Below are positions 1 to 13,054 of a stretch of DNA of 64,000 nucleotides, in pieces. The translations under genes and the position numbers were made by a program. The notes beneath the pieces are model-generated. The model ran no database searches. It worked only from the letters and a program-made list of their open reading frames with translations, and was not told the DNA's origin. Positions within the stretch are counted from its first letter, which is position 1; every line of letters begins with the position of its first letter. The stretch is from Crotophaga sulcirostris (Eukaryota > Chordata > Aves > Cuculiformes > Crotophagidae): the NCBI GenBank assembly GCA_013397455.1, contig VYZB01000026.1, positions 368,814 through 432,813 on the forward strand, written 5' to 3'.

Positions 1-105
1 TTTCACCACCCTCATTGTAAAAAAATTCTTCCTTATATCCAGTCGAAATCTACCCTCCCTTACTTTAAAACCATTACTCCTTGTCCTGTCAAGGACCCTT
101 TCACC
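1..105 (-). mobile_element. CR1 LINE fragment, antisense, cut by window edge
   Basis: Read on the minus strand, this matches the late part of CR1: a stretch coding for a degraded 'F R L D I R K' type motif, followed by the 'ttcttcac...gagggtggtga' region that precedes the CR1 3' tail. The 3' end of the element lies left of the window, so only part is visible. The boundary near 105 is approximate, because similarity fades through CT-rich sequence up to about 140. The family assignment rests on memory of the avian CR1 consensus, not on an alignment. Confidence 0.75.
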
Positions 106-3100
106 CTCATGTTTCAGTTTCCTTTCTAAAAGGGACCATATGTGGGAGACTCACAGTGGTTGGGATTTGAAAGTGGAGTAACCTGATATCCTTGATTTAT
201 GAGGAACACAAAACTGAGCAAAAACTTGTTATTCGTGTTGAGAAAAACAATTCTGCTGCACATATGGATGAAGCAAGAGAGGCTGTGCTAGACTGTTCTC
301 TTGCACTGAGTATGTTCCCAGGGTCAGAGTTGCTGCTGCTGCTGCAAAAATGGAAGAAATGCAGGTGACTTATAACCAGTGAGGCACAAAAGACACATCA
401 GTTGTCTTGTGCTGAAATGTGAGTGCAAAATATGACTACTTTCTATGACATTTTCTTCTAGAAAAAGGACAAAACAATTTTGTTCTAGGAACGAACTGCC
501 GTAATAACACACCATATTGTGCCCTACAGGACTGAAACCGGGAGGGCTCAGATTACTTGGTAAAACTTAGTGGTTTGGTGTACGTGGATGCATGACCACA
601 CGGGAAATACACTACCAAAAAATACAGAACTGCAAAACAAAAGACATCAGCTTAGCAAGAAGAGGTAACTCAGCAGTTGCATGTGGTTTATTCCTTGTCT
701 TCTGCATTTTACTGCTAAACTGCCTTCTTATTCACAGACTTCTGTGCTATAGGAACAGTTAGGGAGATAATTTGCTTTCTGTCAGGTGCCTGCAACTTGC
801 TGAAAACTGCTGACTGTAATAGCTGGTACCAAGTTAATACCTGATTGTACATTAAAGACACCCAGATGTTTCACAGTATGCATATTGAATAAATTAAACG
901 TGAGCAGTGTGCTTCCAAATGTGTTTTCCAGTCTCCTTATAGGATTTTTTTGTCCTTCAGCAATTTCATTATGGAAGGGCTCTCCACAATAACATCTCTT
1001 CTAAATAGCTTTATCCTGCAGGTCAACAGGTAAAAAATAAATTGAAGACAGTCTATTAAGAGAGTAATTGAGAGTATAGATTTTAGAATCCTCTACTTAT
1101 GAAATGTGAAAGAGGTCAAATATATGCTCCTCAATTATACTATTGGAAAAAGGGGGATATTATAAAATGTACATGTGCTGGGTAAGAATTTTGTTTCAAG
1201 GATATTTTTGGTCAATCTGTTGTAGAATTATTTCTGCTACCACTTAATTTACATACAGACACTGAAAAATGGGGCTTTAGTAAACAGTCATTTTAATACT
1301 GTAATGTTTTCTACTTTTTACCACACCTGTTTGAATTACAGTACTACAGACCCATATTAATTCTTTGCCCTTGTGAAGTAGATGGTGTTCCTTTTATAAA
1401 AGATGAATAGTGATACAACAGTATGTATAAAAAAGGAGAGCATGCTCCTGCATGCTTCTCTTACAGGTCACATTTTTCCTGGGGGAAAAGAAAGATACGT
1501 AGAGGAGTTGTCTACACATTCCCAAGACAGTCGGGAGGAAAATCTAAATTTCTTTTCAGGAACAGGATGTTTTCCATACATAAAAAAATGTATTGCAGTG
1601 TGAATCCAGATGAAAACACAGATCTAAAAGACATTTTCATTTTGTGTGTTTGGAGAGGGGTTGTATGACTGAAGTCATGGTCCAGAGCTCAAATCACAGT
1701 ACAGGCTTCTGCTGTCCCAGAAAACGGCTTCTGAGAGTGGAACTGTCTGTACCTCTCTGTCACAGAGAATGTTCATTCCATCAGCAAATGAACCACTGCA
1801 AGAGATGCTGGCACAGGCACGTTGCCTTGGTGTGTTCTGTGGGACTGTTAAGTCTAGGTATAAGATTAGTGAGACTGGGGTTACCTTTGTGTGCCTTGAG
1901 AAAACAGATTCTCTGTCTTGTAGGCAGGTCGAGTAGACCAGCATATGCAACCTGTACCTCTTGCTCCTTTCTTCATTATTAATTCTTAACTGGCCACTCC
2001 TGTCTCTTACTCTCACAAGGGAAGGATGACCTTGCAGGCTTTTCTGCATCTTCAGCAGGGAAGCACTGGTTTTATAGGTTTTCTGAGATCCAGTAATGGA
2101 ACAGTGCAACCACCTGACAGCTCACCCTTGTGCAGGACTTGGCACCCTGCAAGAATTAAGTATTCTCCTTGAAAACCTTTGAAGGAAGAGCTTTCAAGAA
2201 AGTGCCATATTCAGACATTATACCCCCCACCCCGAGTCCTCTAACACCTCATTAGACAGTAATGCAGTTTTCTGTTTCCTGTCTCCTTCTTGCTGATTAC
2301 CAAAGTATCCAAATGGAATGAGAACGTCTCTCAGTTTGAATTGGCCTTTCTCTTCATTCAGTATCCCTCAGTGTCACATACCACACTATGATATGGTCTT
2401 AAATGTTTCCCTATGGTTCACTTTGTTTTGATCTGTGATTACTTCTCCCATGCTGTTTTATCTCTTTTAACACCTGACATCGGATGCCTAATTATCATGA
2501 CCGCCAGACACTAACAGGATGTGGTTTTACAAAGGTTTTTAATCCTCCAGTTCATACAGTCTCAAAACTGCAGAGTGCTTTTGTTAAAGAGTCTGCATTA
2601 AATGTATTTTTTACTGGTAAGCTTTGCAAACATAGATGGAGTTTCCCAACAAGAAAGAAGGGCTAATCTTTATTTTTGAGACTGACTAATCTACTATGGT
2701 CAGCCTGTGCAAGTACAGCCTGTAACAACCTCTGCCTGAGACTGATTTGGAGATAAATTTTCTTGACAGATGTGGAAGAGTTGCTTTTGTTATTATAACC
2801 CATGTCATGTAATAGAAGGCTGCAAAGCTATGCTTTCCTGTACCAAAGCAACCATATCTTTAGTAGTGCCAGTATAAATTCTCAACTTGCAGATTCTACT
2901 AATGCAAAGTGAGGCTACAGTTAAAAAATAAAGCAAAATACAAGGCATAAAAAGCTAAGTAGCTGGTAAAAGGATAATTGCATGTAATTAAATTAAATAC
3001 AATGTACATCCTAAAATTATTGTCATAGAAAGACAAAGAAATGGCTATAAATTCAGATCTGGTTTAGATTTAAATGGTATTGTCTTACAGAAAAAAATGC

Positions 3101-4102
3101 ATGCTTTCTTATGACACTGGTTCAGAAGCTCTTATTAGGGAGCCAACAGCAACCTTAGGCAATGCCTGTTCTCTGTCATGAATGTCCTTGGGACTTAACC
3201 CAGTGTCCTTAGACCAGCTTAACGGTTTGGGTCCCTCGAAAACAACCAGCCTTGGGGTTGCAAGAGCAGCACGAAGTGCTTATGAACTTCTTATTCATGT
3301 ATGAAGCATGGTGTTGCTTAAGGTCTTTTTAACGGGCTCTCAAATTCTCAAACAAATGAACTGTTCCAAAGCTTGAAACCAACAGAAGTGAGCTGGATTC
3401 AGGTTTTTATAGGCAAAAAGCAGCCTTGTGTAGCTACACTGCTCTGTGTCCTCAGAATCATTCTGCCTAGTTACTCAGTGGTGCAAGCGTATGCAGAATT
3501 CTACAACACAAACTTGGTGTGTGCACTTCATTTACTAAGATTCTTGTGATCTGTGTTCAGCATTCTAAAATAGAACCATACACAGAATTTTCTCCAACTA
3601 TCATAATATGCATAGTAACTATGTGCACAAATAGGCCAATTATGTGCAACCCAGTGGTTTCATGGCTGGTCTTTGCCAGCTTTTCTCAGCTACTGTGACA
3701 TACCTTGTTTGGCTAAATTTCCTTTGCTTCTTGTTTTAATATCTACTTTCATTCAATTTCAGAAACTATATTGAACATTACTTGCTTTACTGCAGGTAGT
3801 TTCAAGCAGAAAATAGAACAGAGCTGAATTTTCTGGTTCCTTTAAATAATGGATTCAACTCCAGGTAGAACTCTTAAATGGCTTAAAATTTTACCTTGTA
3901 GAAAAAGACCTCCTTATGTGATTAAAAATGCTTTCTGACTTTAGTCCTACATTAGTAGCAAACATCATATTTTCAGCATGCAGTACAGATGGAACTGGGA
4001 GAAAACTATGCTTTTTCTGATTTTAGAATTGTTACTTTTCCATGACATAAATTGGCTTGTTTTGTGCTGTTTGCCTCCTCCTTTTGATTGCTTCTGTTTA
4101 TT
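106..4102. other. Non-coding AT-rich interval
   Basis: No recognisable gene, RNA gene or young repeat is seen. Open frames here are short and overlap on both strands; the longest, a 144-codon minus-strand frame at 1675-2109, has no motif I recognise. The stretch is ordinary unique-looking intergenic sequence. Confidence 0.6.
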
Positions 4103-4332
4103 ACAGTATCACAGTATCACAGTATCACGGTATTACAAGGTTGGAAAGGACCTTTGAGATCATCAAGTCCAACCTATAACCCAGCACTAACACTAACACC
4201 AACACCAACCCATCATCTAAACCATTGCACTAAGTGCCTCATCCAATCTCCTCTTAACCACCTCCAGGAACGTCGACTCCACCACCTCCCCGGGCAGCAC
4301 ATTCCAATGGCCAATCACCCTTTCACAGGAGG
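4103..4332 (-). mobile_element. CR1 LINE 3' end, antisense, with TATCACAG terminal repeats
   Basis: The left edge (4103-4128) is a tandem TATCACAG repeat, the short direct repeat that ends a CR1 element. It is followed by the antisense CR1 tail ('aaggttggaaaggacc', 'atcatcaagtccaacc') and the 'ccacctccaggaac' and 'ccaccacctccc' blocks. The same CR1 subtype occurs in sense at 29591-29810. The element is 5'-truncated to about 230 bp, as most genomic CR1 copies are, and is non-functional. Confidence 0.9.
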
Positions 4333-7213
4333 TGTTCGATTTTTCGCTAGCTTTGACTTCCCTCAGATGTGCATCCAAATGCTGTAAGCAATAAAATTAA
4401 TGTAAGGACACCTTGAAAAATAGTTTAAGGTATTGCGTCTACAAATTGCCAAAGAAGAGTTTAAAGAACAAGTGAATGGTCAGGTCCTGCCAACTTAATG
4501 AGTGATTCAATCAGAATCCCTTTTGATGTCTTAATAATGATTTATACATAAAGCAACTAAAAATGTGTGCTACATAGTTCCTTTCCTTACTGCTGGCTTC
4601 TGCTGTCTCTGACAACTTCTACAGCGGGTGACAGGGCAGGATAAGATTCAGAATGCAGGTCTCCTCTCAGGAAAGTACATGTCATTATCTTTGGATATAT
4701 ATTACAACATCTTAATATTGTTTATGAAATACGAGCAAAATGTCCAGAGTAAAAGAGTGGATCCTGGTTTGATCAAGACCTTCGCTGTCTAAATCAAACA
4801 GACTATATGATCAGACAGACCTGTGATGCACCAGATTACACCTCATCCACAAATTAGCTTTGATGATTCCTTTAATGGAAAGGAAACTGATTATAGAGTT
4901 GGAGTCATTAAAAGGCTTTATGGACGATATACGTTTCAAAGATAACCTTACAAAAGCAGCAGGTGCTGAAGGAAAATTTACAAGGAGAGGGAATGAATTC
5001 GCACCAAGAGGAGGAATTTAGAAAAAGCTGCAGAATGAACAAACTTGTGTTTAGAAGAAAGCAGTGCACATGAAGCAGTGATATACTGGTTCTTATTGCT
5101 CCTATTTTAATCTTTTTAACAGAAACCTGTCTCTCTACAAACATGGAGACATTTTGTGTTGTAATTTTGCTAAATATTGTAAAAAACAAGGAGGAACAAC
5201 AAAGGGTCTTTAGTGATTGGAATGAGGTAAATTTAGAATTGAGTCTGAGAGAAGAAAATGTGAAAGGGAAGCTGATTAACGACTTAGATGCTAGTTCGGT
5301 AAACTGGAGTCTGAACTTCATTTTTCTGTGAGATCATAGATTTTTGCGTATGTGATCTTGGCTTAGTCTCCTTGGGATTGATCTGATAAACAGAACTAAG
5401 TCCCAGAATCCTGATCCTGAAAAGCCTTGCTAAGCTTCTAAAGTCTAGAAGTTGTTAGAATTTTTTAACCTGAAAGATTCTAGATGTGCTCACCTTTATG
5501 TGCTCAGGCTGCTCTAATGTTGATAGGACTGAATGGTTCAGAATCTAAACCTGAACAAGATCCAGGAATTACAGGTTTTTTTGTATAGGTCAACATCTAG
5601 TTGTACTCAAAGTACATGCAACACAACAACTGCACTGGGTTCTGCACAAAAAATGCTATTTTTAACAACTGTTTTCTTTTGTGGCTGGAGAGAAAAGGCA
5701 ATTGGAGACCAGGCCTTCTCTTTTCTATGTTTTCGTTTGAAAAGCTTGATTAGAGTCATCTCTCTGTGGCCAAATTATAAGTAAATTATGTTTTGCACAG
5801 CAGCACGGCTTCACAGGAAAAGGCAGATGATCCTATCTTCCTGGAAAGAGCTATGCCTGGTGGTTAGAGCATCTCTGGGGGAGTTGTCTCTGACTTTTAT
5901 GAAAAAACATTGAATCTTTCCCACTTCCTCCACAAGTGCTGTGACCTCCAAACTGCAGTTAGGTTGATGTAGTTCCTGGCACCTGCTCCCATCGAGGAAA
6001 CAAAAAAAAGAAGCTTTTCCCAGCTTTTTATTTTTTTTAAAATGTAGATTCCTATATTTAGTAGATGTTTGAGGCTAAAGATATATTTTCTGAAAAGCAT
6101 ATCCCTACAGGTCTGAGAAGTGGAATTTAAGATCTATTCCTTTCCTCAGTGCTAGAGAGTTGCAGCTTTGAATTTAAGTGGTTCCCTATTGGTGTACTCA
6201 CATCCCTAGCATACCTCAAGGTTCCAGTAATGGCTTGGTGGTGATGTACCCACTGATATAAGCCTACTTCAGCCCTAAAATTGGAGGCATCTGTTGAACC
6301 TGGCCATTTGTTTCAGATACTAAAGTAATACTGAAGTCAGTAAAGGGGACAGCAGTGGCAGTGGAGAAAGACATCACCAGCAGTGTGATTTGCCCCAGTA
6401 AAGTCCTTGGTGAAGCAAACCCATTTTTTCCCACTGGCCCAATAAAATTGCTTCAATCTGTTTCCTTGGGTGATCAATGCTCATCTGGAATTTTATCACT
6501 GTCCTTTTCAGAGGATAATTTAATTGTTTTACATTTACAGAGGCAAGGTAATAACCTTAGATTTACATACAGCTAATTTCTTTCTTTGTGACTGGGTTCT
6601 GCAGGATATGAGCAATTAAGCTTCTGTGGGAGGATACGGGGAAACATGATTAATGGATCAAAGAGACACCATCTAAGGGAAATGGGTATAATACTGAGAG
6701 AGATAATGCTCCATTTCATAATAGTTATGCAAATATGCCAAATGTTGGTGAATTCAATTAATATTTGACAAATGGATTTTCTGTGATGCAGAGTAAACAC
6801 ATACTGGGGAAAAAATAAAGCTCTATTGTACTTTTTCTGTTAGCTTCCTCTCACACAGTCTGGTTTGGTTGGTCAAGCATCTCATTCCACTGCAGGTGGC
6901 AAAGAACTGCTAGGCACGAATCAGTGCCAGACAGTGATATTGTTTGGAGGAAAAAGATTGACCAAGGTTAAATTCTACGCACGCAAGACCAATCAGCTCT
7001 TGTTGGTGTGCATAGGTTTGTTGTTCAGTTCGCTGCTAAAAGTTAAATTCTGTTCCACTTAAATGAAAAGTGGTTTAATAATGAAGGACACAGAATTAGA
7101 CAACATTTATGTTCTTGATTTTCTTTTTCGCTTCTCTTTTCTTAACTGTTAAAGCAACATTAGTAGAAAAAAACAATAACCAAGAACAGAATGCCTGAGC
7201 TAGTGGAATCACT

Positions 7214-7330
7214 AGGCTGTGACTCAAAAAAATCTAAGCTTCAGTTACCCAAGTGTAAAATGAGGTTAATACTAATGATATATATAAGCAATAACTTATT
7301 CAGGTACTGTAATGGTGTAAAATGCACAAA
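7214..7330 (+). repeat. MIR-like ancient SINE relic
   Basis: The order of motifs follows the MIR core and 3' half: a 'ggctgtgact' segment, then 'cttcagttaccc', then 'gtgtaaaatgagg' followed by 'ttaatactaat'. In MIR these correspond to 'gctgtgacc', 'cctcagtttcc' and 'tgtaaaatgggga...ataat'. The copy is heavily diverged and the 5' tRNA-like head is not visible. Confidence 0.6.
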
Positions 7331-8334
7331 TATCTAGATTCACTGAAAGCATAAGTTTCTTGTTTGTTTGCTAGCTTCCGTACTGGATACGGTATTTTAA
7401 TCTCTATTCTAAAATGCTATGTTTCCTTACTAAAGATGATTTTCTTCTAAGAAACACTGATCAGGGAAGGAAAACATTTGAGAAGCACATTGAAGCAACT
7501 GATGAGTTCCTGACCATATAGACTGAGCACTAAGCCAAGGAAACATGACAAGAGTTATGGAGTTGAAGTTGTCAGTATGAAACTCAAGTTTGTGTTTTAG
7601 TTGCAACTGTGCTACAGCTGTGAACCAGAGCTATACCAGTACACACCCCCATGACCCTTAAGTCATGAATTCACTGGATGGTCTAGGAGGTCCCCATCCA
7701 GTGGTCTGCATGGATGATTTGGATTGGTTTGAAACAATGAACCAACTTGAGATAAGGAGATTAACAGGACTTCCAACCACCTTCACAACTGAGAATTTTA
7801 CTCTCATAGAAGCTCTCCAGATAGGCACTTTGGACACTTCTATAGATTTCCTCAGAGAGCTCCTACTGTCCCTCTATCAATTTATATGCTTAAGTATGTG
7901 ATTAATATTCTGGGTGGAATATCTGGTCAAGAGACTCTCTTAAATGGTTCTTGCTGCAGAATTGACCGAACTTTACATAGACATTTGCAAATAGGCAATA
8001 GACACTTCTTTCATCTGCAAAAACAATCACATAGGAGCTTTGTGCATACTCATGACAGTTAGAAGATGTTTTGTATGGAGTTTAAGGTAATCTGTAGGAA
8101 TGGATCATGTAAGTGCTGGAGTGGTCACATAGCACCACAGGCCAGTTAGATTATCTAAGAATTGAGAAAACCAGTGGTCTGAGAAGCTGGGTCACAGGAT
8201 CCAGTGAAGACACTGTTGCAAGGACCCCTTGCAATAGTGACTGCCATTACCATCTCAATAACTGCCAACTGTCCTGTTTCAGAGATCTAATTCATCATGT
8301 AAATAACTACTGCTGCTTCTTCAGTGGTGTTCCT

Positions 8335-8382
8335 TAGTGGTCAAAGCAGTTATCCATGACAGTGGAGATTCAGGGTTGATCC
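8335..8382 (+). repeat. Possible tRNA-derived SINE head (MIR-like)
   Basis: A 'tagtggtcaaagca' segment resembles the box A region of MIR-type SINEs. About 25 bases further on, 'gggttgatcc' (ending 8382) resembles a pol III box B. The spacing fits a tRNA-derived head. The sequence after box B does not follow the MIR core, so the family is uncertain. Confidence 0.35.
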
Positions 8383-10574
8383 TTAGCTTGCAAATGCCCT
8401 GTCTCAGGCTAGGAAGGTCTCTTTGGGGCATGCCCTGCACCAACTGGGCTGCCATGTATCCATGAATGAGACTGGAAAGAAAGCAGAGAGGCTCTTGAGG
8501 CATGAAAGGAAAGGTGAGGGGACTTGGAAGTGACAGCAAAGGTTGAAAAGTTCTCTGCTGTGCTCTGAACTATCAATGCATTTTACATGAGGTAATTATG
8601 AGATGAACATTCAAAGCTAATGAGAGAATTGACGCCCTAGTTTAGGCTTGTCCTTCAACCATTGCATTCCTCTAGAAAGAATGAACCATGCCTGGTTAGG
8701 CTGAGAGGAGGGCTCAGCACTGTGTATTCTGAGCAGGCAGAAGCTCTGCAGTCCAGGAAAAGAGAAGTGCCTAGGCATGTGTTTTCCCCAGGATTTTATA
8801 CTGTCCAGCCACCAAGCTCTGTTGTGGCATTCTGGGCTACCCTGGGAAGTATCTAATTCTTTTCATTGAGAATATGGACCTTACACATGAAATTTCAATT
8901 CTTTGATTCACCCTGTTGACCAGAATTGTGATGCCTGAAAGAAGTGGATAAGTAGGCACTATCGATCCTATTTTTGCATAATTTAAATGTGTGTTTTCCC
9001 TTTGCTTTTGATTGTAGGTGAAAATATGAGCCTTCTTTTCTATTTGGAGGGCATGTGTTCATCCATTTTGATTCATTATGGTCAAGTTACAAGGTCTTAA
9101 GAAAATTCTCTTCTACTAAGACATCTGTTTAAATCAGATATAATAGATTTTAATAAGCATTGATATTTTCCCAAGCTTATGATTTCTTTTAACAAGCAGT
9201 TTCGCTGTGATCTTTGAGTTGTTACCTCTAACAGATGACTTCCATGTTGTCAGGGATGATTCCATCTCAAAATGTATTAATCTAAGCCATACACACGCTT
9301 GAGTTAAATGTATCTTGGCAGACATCCACCACTGGAATCAGTGCTGAACACCACAGAGTATTTTCTAATTGGACATAAAATTCATAGTATTTTCATATGA
9401 TTCTTTGCTATACACTGTGTCCAATTAGCTTTAATGAGCTCATTTGCAGGACAAGTTGCCAAACCAGTGCTATTGCTGATTTATAGAGCCTACAGAAAAA
9501 GTTACTTGATTAATTTCTTTCCTAAATTAAAACTTTTGAGGAAATCTTGTTGCTTCTTTTCCTTTTAGCAGGTGAATATACAAAAGTCTAATTTTGGAAA
9601 TAAAATGTTTTCCCAGTGTGTAATTTCCAATGATTGTTGCCATATCTTTGTTTTTTCTTGCAAATGTTTTGGTAACAAAGATAAGTCTAGCAATTTCTTA
9701 TATCGTGGTGATAAAACCAAGCTAAGTAGCATGATGACTGAGGAACCAGTAGCAATGTAGCCATCATAGCTTGAAATGAACAAGCTGGCTTGAAATCCTA
9801 TGTAAATACTTGGCAGCTGGTGCCTAAGCTACTCTAGCTACACTGCCAGCTCAAGAGTTCGGTGTATAAACATTCTTGGTTAATACAGAACTGATTCAAC
9901 AATGTCTTTCTATGGAAAAATTATCTCACTGGACACAATCATGCTGGCTTGGACAAAAGGAAGCTTCAGCCATTCTTGTCCGAATTCTCTAGACCTTGCA
10001 AGCTTCACAAACCTGAGCTGGTCCATACTGGACAGCTATGTCCTGCAGACCTAATTCAAGTGGTCATAGTTGAAACCCCAAAAAGATTACAGCATGGACA
10101 ACACCACTCTCCATGAAGGAGAGGTAGGACTTCATCTGGCCTCCTTGCCACTGCAGCACTAGCAGAGGGGATAACAACACAGGGTATAACTGGTAAGTTG
10201 TCAATTGAAGATCCAATGCAAAATGTCAGTGTTAACACACTGTCTTGACAAGTGGTATTTGGAAAAAAAGAAAAGGAGATCCAAGCACCTGAGGATCATT
10301 CACCCAGAAGGGTCCTCTAACAAGCTGATGCTATTTTATGTGGCACCCTTCTCTCTTCTGCCTTTCACCTAATGTCAGTGGACAGATGATGGGAGCTGGG
10401 AGGCCAAGGTTCTCTTCCCAATTGCGAGAGCAGGGATGGGAGCAGCTCTGTGGTGTATGGCTCCTACTAGAAAAAGCATCCCCACTCCCGCACTTTTCTT
10501 CCCTGCATTTGGCTGCATGGCTTTCTCCCACCTCATTCACCAACTGATTTGTTTAGGCAAAGCTACTTGTTGTA

Positions 10575-10650
10575 GTGGTATCACTTTCCAAAGCTGCAAA
10601 ATGGGAATAATACACCAGTTTTTAAAAAGTGCTTTGAGAACTACCAGCAT
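10575..10650 (+). repeat. MIR-like ancient SINE relic, 3' half
   Basis: Segments 'tttccaaagctgcaaaatgg', 'gaataataca' and 'aaagtgctttgaga' follow the order of the MIR 3' half, where 'ctgtaaaatgg', 'gataataata' and 'aaagtgctttgaga' are expected. The copy is diverged and truncated at both ends. Confidence 0.5.
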
Positions 10651-11410
10651 AAACCTGAGAGCAGGAGTGGGAATTTTTGTTATTGCAGTTTTACTTGCCC
10701 CTACTTGCTTTGTGACAATGTCCCAGGGCAAGATCACTTCATGGATTGTTAGTTTTGAGTTATTAAGAATTAAACAGTTAGGTTCCTGTTTGCATTTGAC
10801 AGACATATACTAAGGTTTTCATGCCTGGTATCCCTGCTACTTCTTACAAAGATGTTTCTCGCTTATATACTGAAATAACGAGATAGAAAAATGTTAGAAG
10901 GATTGTCTGAAAGCTGCAGATAACTTCTGGCAATAATTATTTATCTGTCCACCACTTTTCCTGTGTATATTTTATTCTCTCTTGGTCTATATATAGAATA
11001 ACAAATTACTTAGCAGAATCAAAGCTGCTTATTTTAAACTTACAATGCTCTCTTTTGACCTGTACACAAACAAGCATCATAGTGGAGGACATATGCACAT
11101 TTTACACTTAGTAATCTTTTGGTGTTAATTTATTTACATGCATCTGGTTGCTTTCCTAATACAATAGACCAGTCTTCCTTCCCTAATGAAAGTAGTCATA
11201 GGAAAATTGCTTGAGGTGCTGTAATGAAAGCAAATATATTATCCTTTGCCTCTAGCAGAGCGAGGTAAGCAATAATACCTTGTGTGTTAACTGTTTCTTT
11301 CACCTGTACATTACAAATTTTGCACTAACAATGGCAGTGTATTAGCATTTTACACAGTGAAGAGTCATCTTTAACTAGATATCCTTGCCATATCCCCTGA
11401 GAGAGGAGAA

Positions 11411-11625
11411 TCTCATTAACCTCTTTTACAGATGAGGAAACAACATAGGATTAGCGTTGTAACTCCATTGACTTTTGTGGAGTTATTCCAGATCTACACC
11501 AGTAGAAATCAGGCTAACCTTATTCCTCAAAAGAATAAGCCATTTGCTTGTGGTTATCTAGTCACAAAGCTGCACACTCAGGATTAGAAACTGAAGCCAT
11601 CCATATTTCCTTTGCTGTTATAATA
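11411..11625 (-). repeat. MIR-like SINE relic, antisense, split by a nested insertion
   Basis: The left part reads 'ctcttttacagatgaggaaa', the reverse of the MIR segment coding 'tttcctcatctgtaaaa'. The right part, 'tagtcacaaagctgcacact', followed by 'caggattagaaactgaa', matches the reversed MIR core ('ggtcacacagc...cagg'). About 80-110 bases of unrelated palindromic sequence separate the two halves (see 11449-11531). Confidence 0.55.
11449..11531. repeat. Palindromic interspersed repeat nested in MIR relic
   Basis: The core is 'gtaactccattgac' followed by 'tttgtggagttat', a hairpin with an 8-bp stem (TAACTCCA/TGGAGTTA), then 'ctacaccagtagaaatcagg'. I know this pattern as a widespread short hairpin repeat of amniote genomes, probably a non-autonomous DNA transposon, but I cannot name the family with certainty. 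A shorter relative is at 23120-23195. Confidence 0.5.
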
Positions 11626-13054
11626 AGACTTTCTTCTGAAATAGCATCTTGTAAACCTTTAGCTTGGATTATTTAAAAAAAAAACACACCAGCACAGAGT
11701 CTTGTGTTATTCTCCCACTTGTGTCTAGAAATAATTGCCCTGCGTCTAGAAAGGTCTGCATCCTATGGAAATAAATGAACAAGAATAAATTATTTTTTAC
11801 GAATTTCTACTTACCCAGAAATGTAGATGTTTTTCTGGGTAAATTTAATAGCAGCAAAGAATAATGGGCTTCCAAAGATTGCCAATGAGCAAAAAATGTA
11901 AGTTAAAAGCCTTTTTATATGCAAATACTTCATTATGTTTGGGGTTTTTCTTTTTTTCCCTCATATTTTTTTAAAGAAAAAGCACAATGGGACATCAGTT
12001 ATTTCAATTTACATATGAATACTCAGAATTCACTTTCCACTTACAATCCAGAGTCCTGGTGGTACCTGTCAGCACCTGAGGTCTGGAGTAAAGTGGGAGT
12101 CTGCTGACTTCTCTAGACAGAGTACTCTGCATAAATTAGGGGTCTACACTATTTCTGCAAAAATAGAAAACCTTTTTGCAAGATATGTGTTCATTCCCAA
12201 GAAAGTGGTGGCAACAGCATTATTTCTGAAGCAGTATTTGAAAACACAAATACAACTATCATGTCTCCTACTTAAACTAATGTATCCATTCCAAAAATGC
12301 TTAGCTGCCAGTTATAATATACTCACTGCAAGTCTGGGAACTAGAGCTGAAATTCAGCCTTACATGGAGGATTATTACTGAGCCTCATGTTTAAGCCCCA
12401 CTCAAACCAAGGCTGAAGTCCCACTCATTAATCTCCTTGCTCTGAGTCTCCTTTATGGGTTGAAGGGGCAGTGACTGCACTGGGCAGTGTCCCCTTATCA
12501 TGGCTGAGCAGTACCCTAAGAATTCAAATTCCTTCTTGAGATCAGGTTAGAAGGTAACTGTACCTAAATTTTGAGTGTTCCAAATGAAATAACGTCAGGT
12601 CTGCTGAGTCTTTCTGGATCAGAAACCAACATGGAAGTCAAATTTAATGAACTGGTTAAATGATATCACTGATACTACACCAATGCAAATTCGTATGAGA
12701 TCTGGTCTGCTGCAGTTAAAACTAATATTCCAATAGGGTTTGATATTCTTCTGAAAATTTAAAATATTTAAATATTTTGAATCTGAAAATCTAAATCAGA
12801 AATAAAACATTTATTTCTTCCAAAATTTTCACATTAAATGCCTTCCAAAGGTAAGTGTGTAAGAAAAAATAATTATGTAAAAATCTTTGCAAGACCAACT
12901 TTGAGCCAGAAAATTAAATCCATTCAGATTTCAGCAGAACTGTAGAAATTGTAGTCCATTTCCTAAAATTTGCAGAGATGAAAATCAGAGGTTGAGAAAA
13001 CCTTACTAATCTCAAAAATCAAAGGCAGTGTTCAAAAAAATATAGTTTGTTTGT

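Larger units (their letters stand above)
4333..13054. other. Non-coding AT-rich interval with ancient SINE relics
   Basis: This long stretch has no coding region I can support. It contains several MIR-like relics, listed separately at 7214, 8335, 10575 and 11411, and otherwise unique AT-rich sequence. Open frames are short, and none shows a recognisable domain. Confidence 0.6.

Noticed and set aside
1675..2109. 144-codon minus-strand open frame
   Set aside because: No recognisable domain, an overlapping plus-strand frame of similar length, and a length that is not exceptional for 64 kb searched in six frames.
5849..5885. 'ctggtggttagagcatctct' resembling a tRNA or SINE box A
   Set aside because: No box B or MIR core follows at the expected distance.
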